NCBI GenBank assembly: GCA_910577195.1
Contig: CAJTLP010000002.1
Span: 248,001 to 312,000 of the forward strand
DNA length: 64,000 bases
Direction: 5' to 3'
Origin: an uncultured Eubacterium sp.
GTDB taxonomy: Bacteria; Bacillota; Clostridia; Oscillospirales; Acutalibacteraceae
Positions 32,656 to 40,488 of this stretch are shown here, one piece after another. The position numbers were made by a program, and so were the translations under genes. The notes below the pieces were generated by a model. That model searched no databases and was not told the origin of the DNA. It was given only the letters and a program-made list of their open reading frames with translations. Positions within the stretch are counted from its first letter, which is position 1, and every line of letters begins with the position of its first letter.

Positions 32656-34311
32656 TTATTCAAACAAGTAAACTCTTGTTTCATATGGTCTTGTTTTAAA
32701 TCCGTTACCCTGAACAGTAGTATTATCATAATTGCAAAGGATTGCCTTTCCCTTTGTTAAATCAAATCCTTTCGGAGCCTCAAAGGCAACATTGTCCTCA
32801 GTAAAGGAATTGATAACAAGAAGGCGCTTGCCCTTGTAATTTCTTTCATATACATAGAGCTTGGATGAATTTTTGTAATGCTCCTTATAGTCACCATAAA
32901 TTGCCACATCATTTTCTTTTTTAAACTTAATGAGCTTTTTATAATGATTGAAAATGGAGTTCGGATTCTCCATTTCTTTTTTTGCATTAATTTCAGGATA
33001 ATTTACATTAACAGGGAACCAGGGCGTGCCTGTAGTAAAGCCTGCATTTTCACTGTCATCCCACTGAACCGGAGTTCTGGAATTATCGCGTGTGGATTTT
33101 ACAGCCCAATCCCAGCATTTCTCTTCCCTGAGATGAACTTTGTTTCTTGCCACATTATAATTGTTTTTTACGAAACAGTCAACATATTCATCAAGGCTGT
33201 CAAGCTTTGTGTTGAGCATACCGATTTCCTGACCCTGATAAATGAACGGTGTACCCTGCTGGAGCATATACATATTCGCCAGCATTTTTCCGGATTCCGT
33301 TCTGTACTTTTCACTGCCGTAGCGTGAAATGATACGTGGATGATCATGGTTTTCAATATAAAGCGTATTCCATGCTCTGCCGTTGAGTTTTTCCTGCCAG
33401 CTTGAGAATGCACGCTTCATTTTTCTCAAATCAAACTTGGTCTGAATGTAATCCACCATAAAGCAGTCAGCCTCAATATGCTGAAAATGGAACATCAGGT
33501 CAAGCTCCTTGTGGTTCTCGTCAATGTATTTAAGTGCATTTGACGGTGTCATCATCGGTGCTTCGCCAACTGTGAAGCAGTCATATTGGTCTGTTACCTC
33601 GCGGTATTCCTGAAGATATTTGTGAATGTTCGGGCCGTCCATATAATGCTCGATTCCGCAGGCAGCAGGAATTGGGAAACCGTTTGGCAAGCCCTTGCGC
33701 TTGGATATAAAGGTTATAACATCCTCTCTGAAACCGTCAACACCCATATCAAGCCAGAACTTCATTATGTTCTTAACCTCTTCACGTACTTTAGGATTGT
33801 CGTGATTCAGGTCAGGCTGCTTCTTTGCAAACACATGGAGATAATATTCATCAAGTTTTTTGCTGTATTCCCACGCACCGCCCTCAAAGCAGGAAAGCCA
33901 GTTGTTGGGAGGGCGTTTTCCTTTGCCCTTTCGCCATATGTAATAATCGTGGTAAGGTGAATTTTTATCCTGTGAGTCAATGAACCATTGGTGCTCATCT
34001 GATGTGTGATTGACAACAAGATCCATTATAACCTTGATGCCCCTCTTATGTGCCTCATCAAGAACCTTTTTGAATAAGTCAAGATCACCGTATTCTTCGT
34101 GGATGTTTCGGTAATCTGCAATGTCATAACCAAAATCAGCATTTGGTGACGGATAGAGAGGCGAAAACCAAATACAGTTGATACCGAGCTCCTCGAGATA
34201 GTCCATCTTGCTGAGAACACCCTCAAGGTCACCGATGCCGTCACCATTTCCGTCACAGAACGAACGCGGCCAAATCTGGTAAACGACTAATTCCTTGTAC
34301 CAATCTTTCAT
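32656..34311 (-). CDS. Alpha-glucosidase/oligo-1,6-glucosidase, GH13
   Basis: 551-aa intracellular GH13 enzyme of the oligo-1,6-glucosidase subgroup. Conserved regions: VVYQIWPRSFCDGNGDGIGD, MDLVVNHTSDEH, GVDGFREDVI (nucleophile Asp), FTVGEAPMM (acid/base Glu), and NHDHPR. The nucleophile block reads FREDVI where most have FRMDVI. No signal peptide, so it hydrolyses imported malto- or isomalto-oligosaccharides or sucrose-like sugars. Start has AAGGAG at normal distance. It is divergent from three membrane-protein genes with repeated GCACC/TGCACG motifs in between. Confidence 0.93.
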   Translation of the reverse strand: MKDWYKELVVYQIWPRSFCDGNGDGIGDLEGVLSKMDYLEELGINCIWFSPLYPSPNADFGYDIADYRNIHEEYGDLDLFKKVLDEAHKRGIKVIMDLVVNHTSDEHQWFIDSQDKNSPYHDYYIWRKGKGKRPPNNWLSCFEGGAWEYSKKLDEYYLHVFAKKQPDLNHDNPKVREEVKNIMKFWLDMGVDGFREDVITFISKRKGLPNGFPIPAACGIEHYMDGPNIHKYLQEYREVTDQYDCFTVGEAPMMTPSNALKYIDENHKELDLMFHFQHIEADCFMVDYIQTKFDLRKMKRAFSSWQEKLNGRAWNTLYIENHDHPRIISRYGSEKYRTESGKMLANMYMLQQGTPFIYQGQEIGMLNTKLDSLDEYVDCFVKNNYNVARNKVHLREEKCWDWAVKSTRDNSRTPVQWDDSENAGFTTGTPWFPVNVNYPEINAKKEMENPNSIFNHYKKLIKFKKENDVAIYGDYKEHYKNSSKLYVYERNYKGKRLLVINSFTEDNVAFEAPKGFDLTKGKAILCNYDNTTVQGNGFKTRPYETRVYLFE

Positions 34312-34400
34312 AGTAAAATCTCCTTACCTTAATAATATAGTAGCTTATTTATTACATCGTAACAGAAAAATTATTTATTTACAAGAAATATTCATAAAAT

Positions 34401-34475
34401 GCACCAATATGCACGTTTTTGTTGATTAATTGTTATATTTTATGATTGTATATTTTTTAGCACCTTCAATGCACG
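34401..34475. promoter_or_regulatory. Repeated GCACC...TGCACG motif in the divergent region
   Basis: GCACC-N4-TGCACG at 34401-34415 and GCACC-N5-TGCACG at 34460-34475, 60 bases apart. The second ends five bases before a -35 box. They may be sites for a regulator of the GH13 gene or of the membrane genes. Confidence 0.4.
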
Positions 34476-34479
34476 TATA

Positions 34480-34508
34480 TTGACAGTTTATACATTATTT
34501 GTTATCAT
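34480..34508 (+). promoter_or_regulatory. Promoter of the small membrane-protein operon
   Basis: TTGACA (34480-34485), 17-base spacer, TATCAT (34503-34508). The leader contains a 13-codon frame at 34553-34594 whose TGA overlaps the TTG start of the first gene. Confidence 0.7.
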
Positions 34509-34590
34509 CTATACATAGTACGTCTATGCAATGTGATTTGTGTAGTTTTGCAATGAAAATGAACGACAGAAACTCGAGGAGGCAAATCAT

Positions 34591-35166
34591 TTGAAAAAAT
34601 ACAAATTAAGTAACAAAAAAGCCATAAACACGATAGCATCAAATATTTTGCAATTTTGTATTAACTATGCATGGTTTTGGATTTTATTAGGAGGATTTGA
34701 CTTTTTTATAGGATATATTAATCAATTTCTTGATAATGAAAATACTGACTATATATATAGAATAATACGAGCAATTTTGGGATGTATCATGTTAATAGTT
34801 ATGATTGTTATACCTTTGATACCTAAAAGAGTTACTGTTGATAATTATTTTGTAACAATAAGAAGAAATTTTTTTAATCTTGATATTTTACCGAAAATAT
34901 GGTCGTGGCAGTTGAGCTATAAAGAAATCGTTAGTTGTGAGATGTACAATGAGAACTATAGCAAAAGCCGTTGGGTTACAAGTGGAAATAGGTTTGTATA
35001 TTATTTTCCAAATTGGGAAAATGTTGTAGTAATCACAACGATATATAATAGGAATTATTATGTGCCTGTTAAAAATCCTGAAGATTTCATTTGCGATATT
35101 AATAGCAGAATTCATAGCATTACGGACTATTACTTTAAGCCTAAATATGCGGAGGAAGATGAGTAA
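34591..35166 (+). CDS. Two-helix membrane protein, PH-domain-like
   Basis: 191-aa protein of unknown function. Two membrane helices near residues 19-40 and 60-82 are followed by a cytoplasmic beta domain (VTVDNYFVTIRRN, VSCEMYNENYSKSRW, YYVPVKNPEDFICDIN) resembling the bacterial PH-like domains fused to membrane helices. It starts with TTG behind GAGGAGG at eight bases. The following gene has the same plan. Codon use is more AT-rich than most neighbours, which may indicate later acquisition. Confidence 0.65.
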   Translation: MKKYKLSNKKAINTIASNILQFCINYAWFWILLGGFDFFIGYINQFLDNENTDYIYRIIRAILGCIMLIVMIVIPLIPKRVTVDNYFVTIRRNFFNLDILPKIWSWQLSYKEIVSCEMYNENYSKSRWVTSGNRFVYYFPNWENVVVITTIYNRNYYVPVKNPEDFICDINSRIHSITDYYFKPKYAEEDE

Positions 35167-35223
35167 TTATAGTTTCTTAACTTTCAGTTTTATTTGTAAT
35201 ATACATAGAAAGGTTTCAAAATT

Positions 35224-35751
35224 ATGCGATATAAATTCAGATATTTAAATGGTATGTTTAAAACAGGAGCAGCAATTGGAAATCCATTTCGGAATTTCTG
35301 TTTAACAATAGCACTTTTCCTTATTCCTTATTATTTGATAGGCAGATTGACTGTTCTGATAGGGATTGAAGATTATTTTCTCAATGGTGAAGTATGGGGC
35401 GTCATACGGAAGATAATGTTTATCTGTGCCTTTTTGTCTGCAGGTGCTTACTGTATTTTCAGAAAAGGTGTATTCCTTTATGATGACAAGCTTGTGATTG
35501 CCAGATATACATTTTCAACTTTCAACTTGAAACCGCGTATTACTGTCTATTATTGTGAAATAGAAAGTGTAAATGTGAATTATACGGATTTGCATTTTAC
35601 AAAATATCGCTTTTCACAGGTTGTGCCTGCCGGAGATGAGGCATATAATGTTGAACTTACACTGAAAAGCGGAAAAAAATATTTTTTCAGTATACAGGAT
35701 CAGGAGGAGTTTTGTCAGACGCTTAATGCTCTGCTGGAAAACAAGCAATAA
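35224..35751 (+). CDS. Two-helix membrane protein, PH-domain-like, paralogue
   Basis: 175-aa relative of the previous protein: helices near residues 27-48 and 60-80, then a beta domain (FLYDDKLVIARYTF, CEIESVNVNYTD, FSIQDQEEFCQTL) ending like its neighbour in an Asp/Glu-Phe motif before the last helix. The start at 35224 has AGAAAGG upstream. It is the second gene of three in this direction. Function unknown. Confidence 0.65.
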   Translation: MRYKFRYLNGMFKTGAAIGNPFRNFCLTIALFLIPYYLIGRLTVLIGIEDYFLNGEVWGVIRKIMFICAFLSAGAYCIFRKGVFLYDDKLVIARYTFSTFNLKPRITVYYCEIESVNVNYTDLHFTKYRFSQVVPAGDEAYNVELTLKSGKKYFFSIQDQEEFCQTLNALLENKQ

Positions 35752-35800
35752 AGAGAAATTTCAAGTTAATTTCTTGAATGAATTTTGAGGTGAAAAGGGA

Positions 35801-36187
35801 ATGAAGAATAAAGAGAAATCGCCATTCAAATTACTTGTATGGGGAATATGCGTGTTAGGACTATTACTGGTTATTTGGGAAGTTATTGACCAAAGATTTG
35901 GTACTTTTCCGGAGTATAGCAGACGTAGAAACAGCGAATTGATGGGAATTTATGTTCCATTATTAGCATTGATTTTTCCGTTATTCAAGAAAAATACTAA
36001 GGAAGAGCTTTGGAACAAGAAAAGTCTTGTCCTGCTTTTTTCTACATTGATTATCAGTACAGTGCTGATTGTTATAATGTATGCAAACAAAGAATATTAT
36101 CGTATAGACTGGACAGAAAGCGGTCACTGGGATTGGGATCACTGTCCTCCAATCATATGGGATGTATGGAATATTATTGGGAAGTGA
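35801..36187 (+). CDS. Small three-helix membrane protein
   Basis: 128-aa protein with hydrophobic helices near residues 9-27, 50-66 and 78-95. The C-terminus is rich in Trp, His and Asp (SGHWDWDHCPP). SD TGAGGTG lies before the ATG. No family recognised. It ends the membrane-protein group; a terminator follows. Confidence 0.6.
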   Translation: MKNKEKSPFKLLVWGICVLGLLLVIWEVIDQRFGTFPEYSRRRNSELMGIYVPLLALIFPLFKKNTKEELWNKKSLVLLFSTLIISTVLIVIMYANKEYYRIDWTESGHWDWDHCPPIIWDVWNIIGK

Positions 36188-36201
36188 ATATGATGTATAA
36201 T

Positions 36202-36240
36202 AAAAACAAGCAGAGTATATAACACCCTGCTTGTTTTTTT
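36202..36240. terminator. Bidirectional terminator
   Basis: 12-bp stem AAAAACAAGCAG (36202-36213) with CTGCTTGTTTTT (36227-36238), lying between converging genes. Confidence 0.85.
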
Positions 36241-36242
36241 GT

Positions 36243-36674
36243 TTATGATATAATGCCTCTTCTTTTTGTCTCAGCGAGCAGCTTTGGCTGTATCAGAGGA
36301 TATGTCCAGTTATTGGGTAAAGTATCGGTAATGATGATTTTTTCAATTTCGCTGTGCAGCTCTTTTTCAAAGGAATGGATTTCTGCAAAGTAAAGCATAC
36401 CGAATGTTTCCTCGCCGTCAAAATTGTTTTTATCGGTTACGGAATAAACACAGATGGGCTTGATTGCGAAGTCAAGAGCTCCTGTTTCCTCATATAATTC
36501 CCTTTTTGCGGTATCAAGTATATCTTCGCCAGGCTCTCTGTGTCCTCCTGGTACCTCAAGTGTATTCCTGTCTTTATGCTTACAGAACACCCACTTGCCG
36601 CTTGTTTTTGATATGATAACGGCAAATTTTAACAATGCATCATCAATGTTATCATAAAATTTAATTTCAGTCAT
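36243..36674 (-). CDS. Nudix hydrolase
   Basis: 143-aa pyrophosphohydrolase. The Nudix box is GGHREPGEDILDTAKRELYE followed by ETG, with all Glu ligands present. It hydrolyses a nucleoside diphosphate linked to another moiety, possibly an oxidised nucleotide. It follows a MazG-like pyrophosphohydrolase by three bases, so two nucleotide clean-up enzymes are encoded together. SD GGAGAA. Confidence 0.9.
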   Translation of the reverse strand: MTEIKFYDNIDDALLKFAVIISKTSGKWVFCKHKDRNTLEVPGGHREPGEDILDTAKRELYEETGALDFAIKPICVYSVTDKNNFDGEETFGMLYFAEIHSFEKELHSEIEKIIITDTLPNNWTYPLIQPKLLAETKRRGIIS

Positions 36675-36677
36675 ATT

Positions 36678-36998
36678 CTATTTATTCTCCTGCACTTCAA
36701 TGAGGAATATTTTATTCTTAAATTTTCCGTTCTTTTCTGCCTTTCGAATTTTAATATCCATAACCTCATTGAGTGAACTGTAATTAGCAGTTGATAAAGC
36801 GTCAACCACTTCCAAAATATCTGCAAGCTCGGTGATATCATTGCTTTCAAGAAATTCATCAACCTCTTCCTGCAACTTTGACTTGAGCTCACGGAGATAT
36901 TCATCATTGCTTAATGTTTTTGTGATTGGTGTTTCATTATTATTTCTGATGATTTCTGGGATATTGTCACGCACTAATTTGTTATAAACTCTTTTCAT
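36678..36998 (-). CDS. MazG-like nucleotide pyrophosphohydrolase
   Basis: 106-aa all-alpha NTP pyrophosphatase related to phosphoribosyl-ATP pyrophosphohydrolase. The N-terminus KLVRDNIPEII is typical of this subgroup, and the metal-binding EExxE...ExxD pattern is seen in LQEEVDEFLE and ELADILEVVDAL. It probably removes non-canonical nucleotides. Second of three genes after the YlmH-like protein. Confidence 0.88.
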   Translation of the reverse strand: MKRVYNKLVRDNIPEIIRNNNETPITKTLSNDEYLRELKSKLQEEVDEFLESNDITELADILEVVDALSTANYSSLNEVMDIKIRKAEKNGKFKNKIFLIEVQENK

Positions 36999-37005
36999 AT
37001 GTACC

Positions 37006-37719
37006 TCAGTATTTTTTTATTTCTGCTACGAATCTGTCCTTTTTTGTTTTTCTCAGCTGTGCAATGAACACAAAGCGTCCGAAACCGCGAACGGATATAA
37101 TATCATTTTCCTTTGTCTGATAGGATGTGTTTTCCGTGATTTTACTGTTCACAAATACTTTGCCTGCGGCAAACAGCTTTGACGCCTCGCTGCGTGACAG
37201 CTTATATACGGCACTGATCAGTACATCAAGCCGAAGGGAAGAAACCACAAGCTCAGTCGGTTCAGGCTCCCTGATTATATTATCAGGCAGGTTATCAATC
37301 TGTGTTATTTTTATGCTCGTATGCTTAATACGTGTCAGATTGTCTGCAATATAGGGTGCAATTTGTGTAAGGCAAATGAGATAACCGCAGTTGTCAGCCA
37401 CGATTATATCGCCGAGCATTTCTCGTTTTATGCCGAGATTCATCAGTGCACCAAGAAAATCACGATGTGTAAGCGTGTCTGAAAATTTTTGCTTTACCGG
37501 TTCTATTAAAAGATAGGATAAAGGGAAATCGGAGCTTTCAATATTCTCTCCGAAGCCTGCGATAACACGTTCGGCCATAGGGTATCCGCCGTAAGCTGTG
37601 CAGGGAATATATGAATTTGAAAGAATACTTTGCTCCTCCATATTTAAAAAATCACTGAATATATTGTATGATTTTTTATATGCTCGGTTGTAAAGTTCAT
37701 TAAATCGTTTTTCGTCCAT
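37006..37719 (-). CDS. YlmH-like S4-domain RNA-binding protein
   Basis: 237-aa protein of the YlmH/YggH group, which binds ribosomal RNA in translation quality control and sits near division genes in Bacillus. The N-terminal part YKKSYNIFSDFLNMEEQ and the central VIAGFGE match. The C-terminal S4 domain is RLDVLISAVYKLSRSEASKL and later GRFVF. Start taken as the ATG at 37719; no strong SD is seen. A terminator hairpin ends only about ten bases upstream, so this gene is expressed by read-through or from a promoter overlapping the hairpin. Confidence 0.85.
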   Translation of the reverse strand: MDEKRFNELYNRAYKKSYNIFSDFLNMEEQSILSNSYIPCTAYGGYPMAERVIAGFGENIESSDFPLSYLLIEPVKQKFSDTLTHRDFLGALMNLGIKREMLGDIIVADNCGYLICLTQIAPYIADNLTRIKHTSIKITQIDNLPDNIIREPEPTELVVSSLRLDVLISAVYKLSRSEASKLFAAGKVFVNSKITENTSYQTKENDIISVRGFGRFVFIAQLRKTKKDRFVAEIKKY

Positions 37720-37729
37720 ACCATATACC

Positions 37730-37757
37730 AAAAAAGGACTGTCAACGGACAGTCCTT
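37730..37757 (-). terminator. Terminator of the secreted-protein gene, abutting the YlmH start
   Basis: 10-bp stem AAGGACTGTC (37734-37743) with GACAGTCCTT (37748-37757), loop of four, then TTTTTT on the minus strand, within about 11 bases of the next ATG. Confidence 0.8.
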
Positions 37758-37773
37758 AAAAACTTTGTTTTAA

Positions 37774-38691
37774 TTATTTTGCAGTTGCTGCAACTCTTTC
37801 CTTCAAATAATCTGCTGAAGCAGGATAGTGAACATCATATGTAACAAGAAGGTTAGCTGACTTATCCTTAAGTACAGTAACATTAGCATGAGTTACAGAG
37901 ATGTGTGCTTCCATATGGTAATCAGCTGTTGTGATAAGACCTGAAGCTGTGTCAATTGTAACTGTTGCATAACCGCCCTTATAATTTACAAGACAGTTTT
38001 CAGCAGTTGTACCTGACTGCCAGCTAAGCATAGTGATAGAATCTACAGTTTTATCTATAGCACCGAGTGAGTTGAACAGATGACCCTGAGCATCCTTACC
38101 CTTATGAGACATATTTACCTCTTTTGGCTGAAGCTGAAGAGTGATTGTTCCGTCGTTGTTATCCTTAACGTTTGTTGCGATAACGTCCTCAGGAACAAGG
38201 AGACAGGTCTGAAGGCTCTGTCCGTCTTCATCTGTATCTGCTGCAGGCTCACGGCTTGCTGATGGTGCAAGACCGGCACTTCCAGGAGTGAAAAGACCGC
38301 CTACGATACCGGGAACAAGGTTGTTGATTGTAGCATTTTCCTTGCCCTCAATCATAATGTTTGATACATTAAGTGTTTCTTCACCAAGCATTGCGTACCA
38401 TGTTACGGTTTCACCGCTGTCAAGAACATACTCTTTTGTCTGAGCCTTTGTCTTGTTATAAGCCTCTGCATAGTATTTAACAACATCTGCATCACTGGCA
38501 AAGCTTACTCCGCCGTATGTACCTTCTGCAAATACCTCAATAACAGGGCCATCGGTTTCCTCAGCTGCATTGGCATCAACAGCAACAGGAACAGCCTTTG
38601 TGGCGATTACTACAACATTTGCAATAAGAACAACAGCAAGAATAACAGCTAAAACAGCATTTAACTTGCTAAGTTTAGATTTCTGTTTCAT
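37774..38691 (-). CDS. Secreted or membrane-anchored protein of unknown function
   Basis: 305-aa protein with an N-terminal hydrophobic anchor/signal (LNAVLAVILAVVLIANVVVI) and an Ala-rich junction. The remainder is extracellular, beta-rich, with ADVVKYYAEAYNKTKAQTKE and a C-terminal part that treats symmetrical strands (GGYATVTIDTASGLITTADY). It resembles lipid- or ligand-binding beta proteins but no family was recognised. A promoter and terminator of its own make it a single unit. The AGGGGAATTTTT before the ATG is the SD. Confidence 0.7.
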   Translation of the reverse strand: MKQKSKLSKLNAVLAVILAVVLIANVVVIATKAVPVAVDANAAEETDGPVIEVFAEGTYGGVSFASDADVVKYYAEAYNKTKAQTKEYVLDSGETVTWYAMLGEETLNVSNIMIEGKENATINNLVPGIVGGLFTPGSAGLAPSASREPAADTDEDGQSLQTCLLVPEDVIATNVKDNNDGTITLQLQPKEVNMSHKGKDAQGHLFNSLGAIDKTVDSITMLSWQSGTTAENCLVNYKGGYATVTIDTASGLITTADYHMEAHISVTHANVTVLKDKSANLLVTYDVHYPASADYLKERVAATAK

Positions 38692-38724
38692 AAAAATTCC
38701 CCTTTTACAGTATATTACCCTCTT

Positions 38725-38753
38725 ATAATATACTAAAATTAAAAATATTTCAA
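38725..38753 (-). promoter_or_regulatory. Promoter of the secreted-protein gene
   Basis: Minus-strand TTGAAA (38748-38753), 17-base spacer, TATTAT (38725-38730). An inverted repeat AGTATATTA/TAATATACT (about 38709-38734) covers the -10 box. Confidence 0.6.
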
Positions 38754-38767
38754 TATATTTTTTATTT

Positions 38768-39796
38768 TTATTTTACAAAGTGTACTGTTATTGTCGTTCC
38801 GGTACCCAAAACACTGTCAATATTTATCTGAGCACCATGAATTTGTGCTATATGTTTAACGATGGCAAGGCCGAGTCCGGTGCCTCCTGTGGCTTTGCTT
38901 CTGCTTTTGTCCACACGGAAAAAGCGTTCAAATATATGCTCCTGATATTTTTCATCAATCCCTATGCCGGTGTCCTTTACCGAAAGTACGCAGCTGTTTT
39001 CATCGGAGGAGATTTTTACAATTATTTTTCCGTTTTCCTTATTATATCTGATAGCGTTGTCGCAAAGATTGTAAATAAGCTCCTCAAGCAAAGATGGGTT
39101 TGCTCTGATAAATGTGCTTTCACCCTCAAGGGTGATTTCAATCCCTTTTGCTTTGGCATTTATTGACAATGCTTCAGTACAGTTTTCAGCAGTCTCAAAA
39201 ATGTCTACGGATGAAAAAACAATTCCGTGCTCATCATTTTCATCAAGCTGTGTAAGCTGTATGATATCTTCACTGAGTGTTACAAGGCGGAGTGCCTGTT
39301 TTCTGATTGTTGCAGCAAAAGGCTTTATATCAGGTTCTTTGGCAATGCCTGCTTCAATCAGCTCGGCATAGCCTGCAATGGAAGTCAGTGGTGTTTTCAG
39401 CTCGTGTGAAACATTGGCAGTAAACTGCTTTTTTTGTTTGTCAAGGGCTTTTTGTTTTTCCTTCTCCTGCTTCAGAGCATCCACAAGCGGCTTCAGCTCA
39501 TCATAAACCTTAACGTTATCTATGTTATCAAGATTTTTTCCGAGCTCGTCAATGGGCTTGAGAATACTTTTGGTTATAGCTACGCTGATCATAACAGACA
39601 TAGCTATAACTGCAATAATAGCAATGAATATGTAAATTAATATTTCAACAAAATTCTCATCAGTCAGTGTATTTGGATGAATACTGTTGCCGAGACGATT
39701 GCCGTAGGAATAAAATATTGCCACAACAACAATAGCTGTAATGGCAATAACGGCTACACCGAAGGCGAGAATTTTTGAAAGCGTTTTTTTTGTCAT
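38768..39796 (-). CDS. phoR: PhoR-like sensor histidine kinase
   Basis: 342-aa membrane kinase with two N-terminal helices around a short outside loop, a HAMP-like linker, and the H-box NVSHELKTPLTSIAGYAELI. Then come the N-box NLCDNAIRYN, G1 DTGIGI, F FERFFRVD and G2 GTGLGLAIV. The short sensor loop fits PhoR-type kinases lacking a large periplasmic domain. Its ATG directly follows the response regulator stop. With the Na/Pi symporter and Pho-box upstream, phosphate sensing is the likely role. Confidence 0.88.
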   Translation of the reverse strand: MTKKTLSKILAFGVAVIAITAIVVVAIFYSYGNRLGNSIHPNTLTDENFVEILIYIFIAIIAVIAMSVMISVAITKSILKPIDELGKNLDNIDNVKVYDELKPLVDALKQEKEKQKALDKQKKQFTANVSHELKTPLTSIAGYAELIEAGIAKEPDIKPFAATIRKQALRLVTLSEDIIQLTQLDENDEHGIVFSSVDIFETAENCTEALSINAKAKGIEITLEGESTFIRANPSLLEELIYNLCDNAIRYNKENGKIIVKISSDENSCVLSVKDTGIGIDEKYQEHIFERFFRVDKSRSKATGGTGLGLAIVKHIAQIHGAQINIDSVLGTGTTITVHFVK

Positions 39797-40477
39797 TTAA
39801 TCACCGACCTTATAACCGACGTTGCGTATGGTCCTGATATGCTCACCGGCATTACCCAGTTTTTTTCTGAGTGACTGAATGTGCACGTCAACGGTTCTGT
39901 TGCCCTGCTCAAAATCATAGCCCCATACAATTTCCATAAGTCGGTCACGAGTGAGTACAATTCCCTTGTTTCTTATTAAATGCTTGAGAATTTCATATTC
40001 CTTATATGTTAAATCAACTTCATTTCCGCTTACAAGAACTGTGTGACGGCCCTCGTCAAGTATGATATCTTTATAAGCCAGGACAGGCTTTGCCTTTTTT
40101 TCGGTTCGTCTTAATATGGCTTTGACTCTTGATACCAGCTCCATTACGCCGAATGGTTTGGTAATATAATCATCAGCACCCATATCCAGTCCTTTAACTG
40201 CATCAATTTCACTTGTTTTTGCAGTTACCATAACGACAGGGATATCGCTGTACCGGGGCGTGCTTCTGATGTGTGTCAGCAGCCCAAGTCCGTCATCCTG
40301 AGGGAGCATAATGTCAAGCAAAATCATATCTGGTATTTTTTGGTCAAGCTCATTTAAGAATGATGCACCCTCACTGAAGCCGATAACATCAAAATTTGCA
40401 TTCTTCAGTGCATACATTTCAAGCTCGCGTATGGATGTATCATCTTCGACTATGTATACAAGCTGTTTGTTTTCCAT
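39797..40477 (-). CDS. phoB: PhoB-like response regulator, OmpR family
   Basis: 226-aa two-domain regulator. The receiver domain has acidic pocket EDD, phospho-acceptor Asp in ILLDIMLPQDDG, and KPFG. The winged-helix output has KEYEILKHLIRNKGIVLTRD and GNRTVDVHIQSLRKKLG. It follows the phosphate symporter with 11 bases between and is coupled to the kinase. It probably binds the TTAACA repeats in front of the operon (inference). Confidence 0.9.
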   Translation of the reverse strand: MENKQLVYIVEDDTSIRELEMYALKNANFDVIGFSEGASFLNELDQKIPDMILLDIMLPQDDGLGLLTHIRSTPRYSDIPVVMVTAKTSEIDAVKGLDMGADDYITKPFGVMELVSRVKAILRRTEKKAKPVLAYKDIILDEGRHTVLVSGNEVDLTYKEYEILKHLIRNKGIVLTRDRLMEIVWGYDFEQGNRTVDVHIQSLRKKLGNAGEHIRTIRNVGYKVGD

Positions 40478-40488
40478 ATATTACCTCA

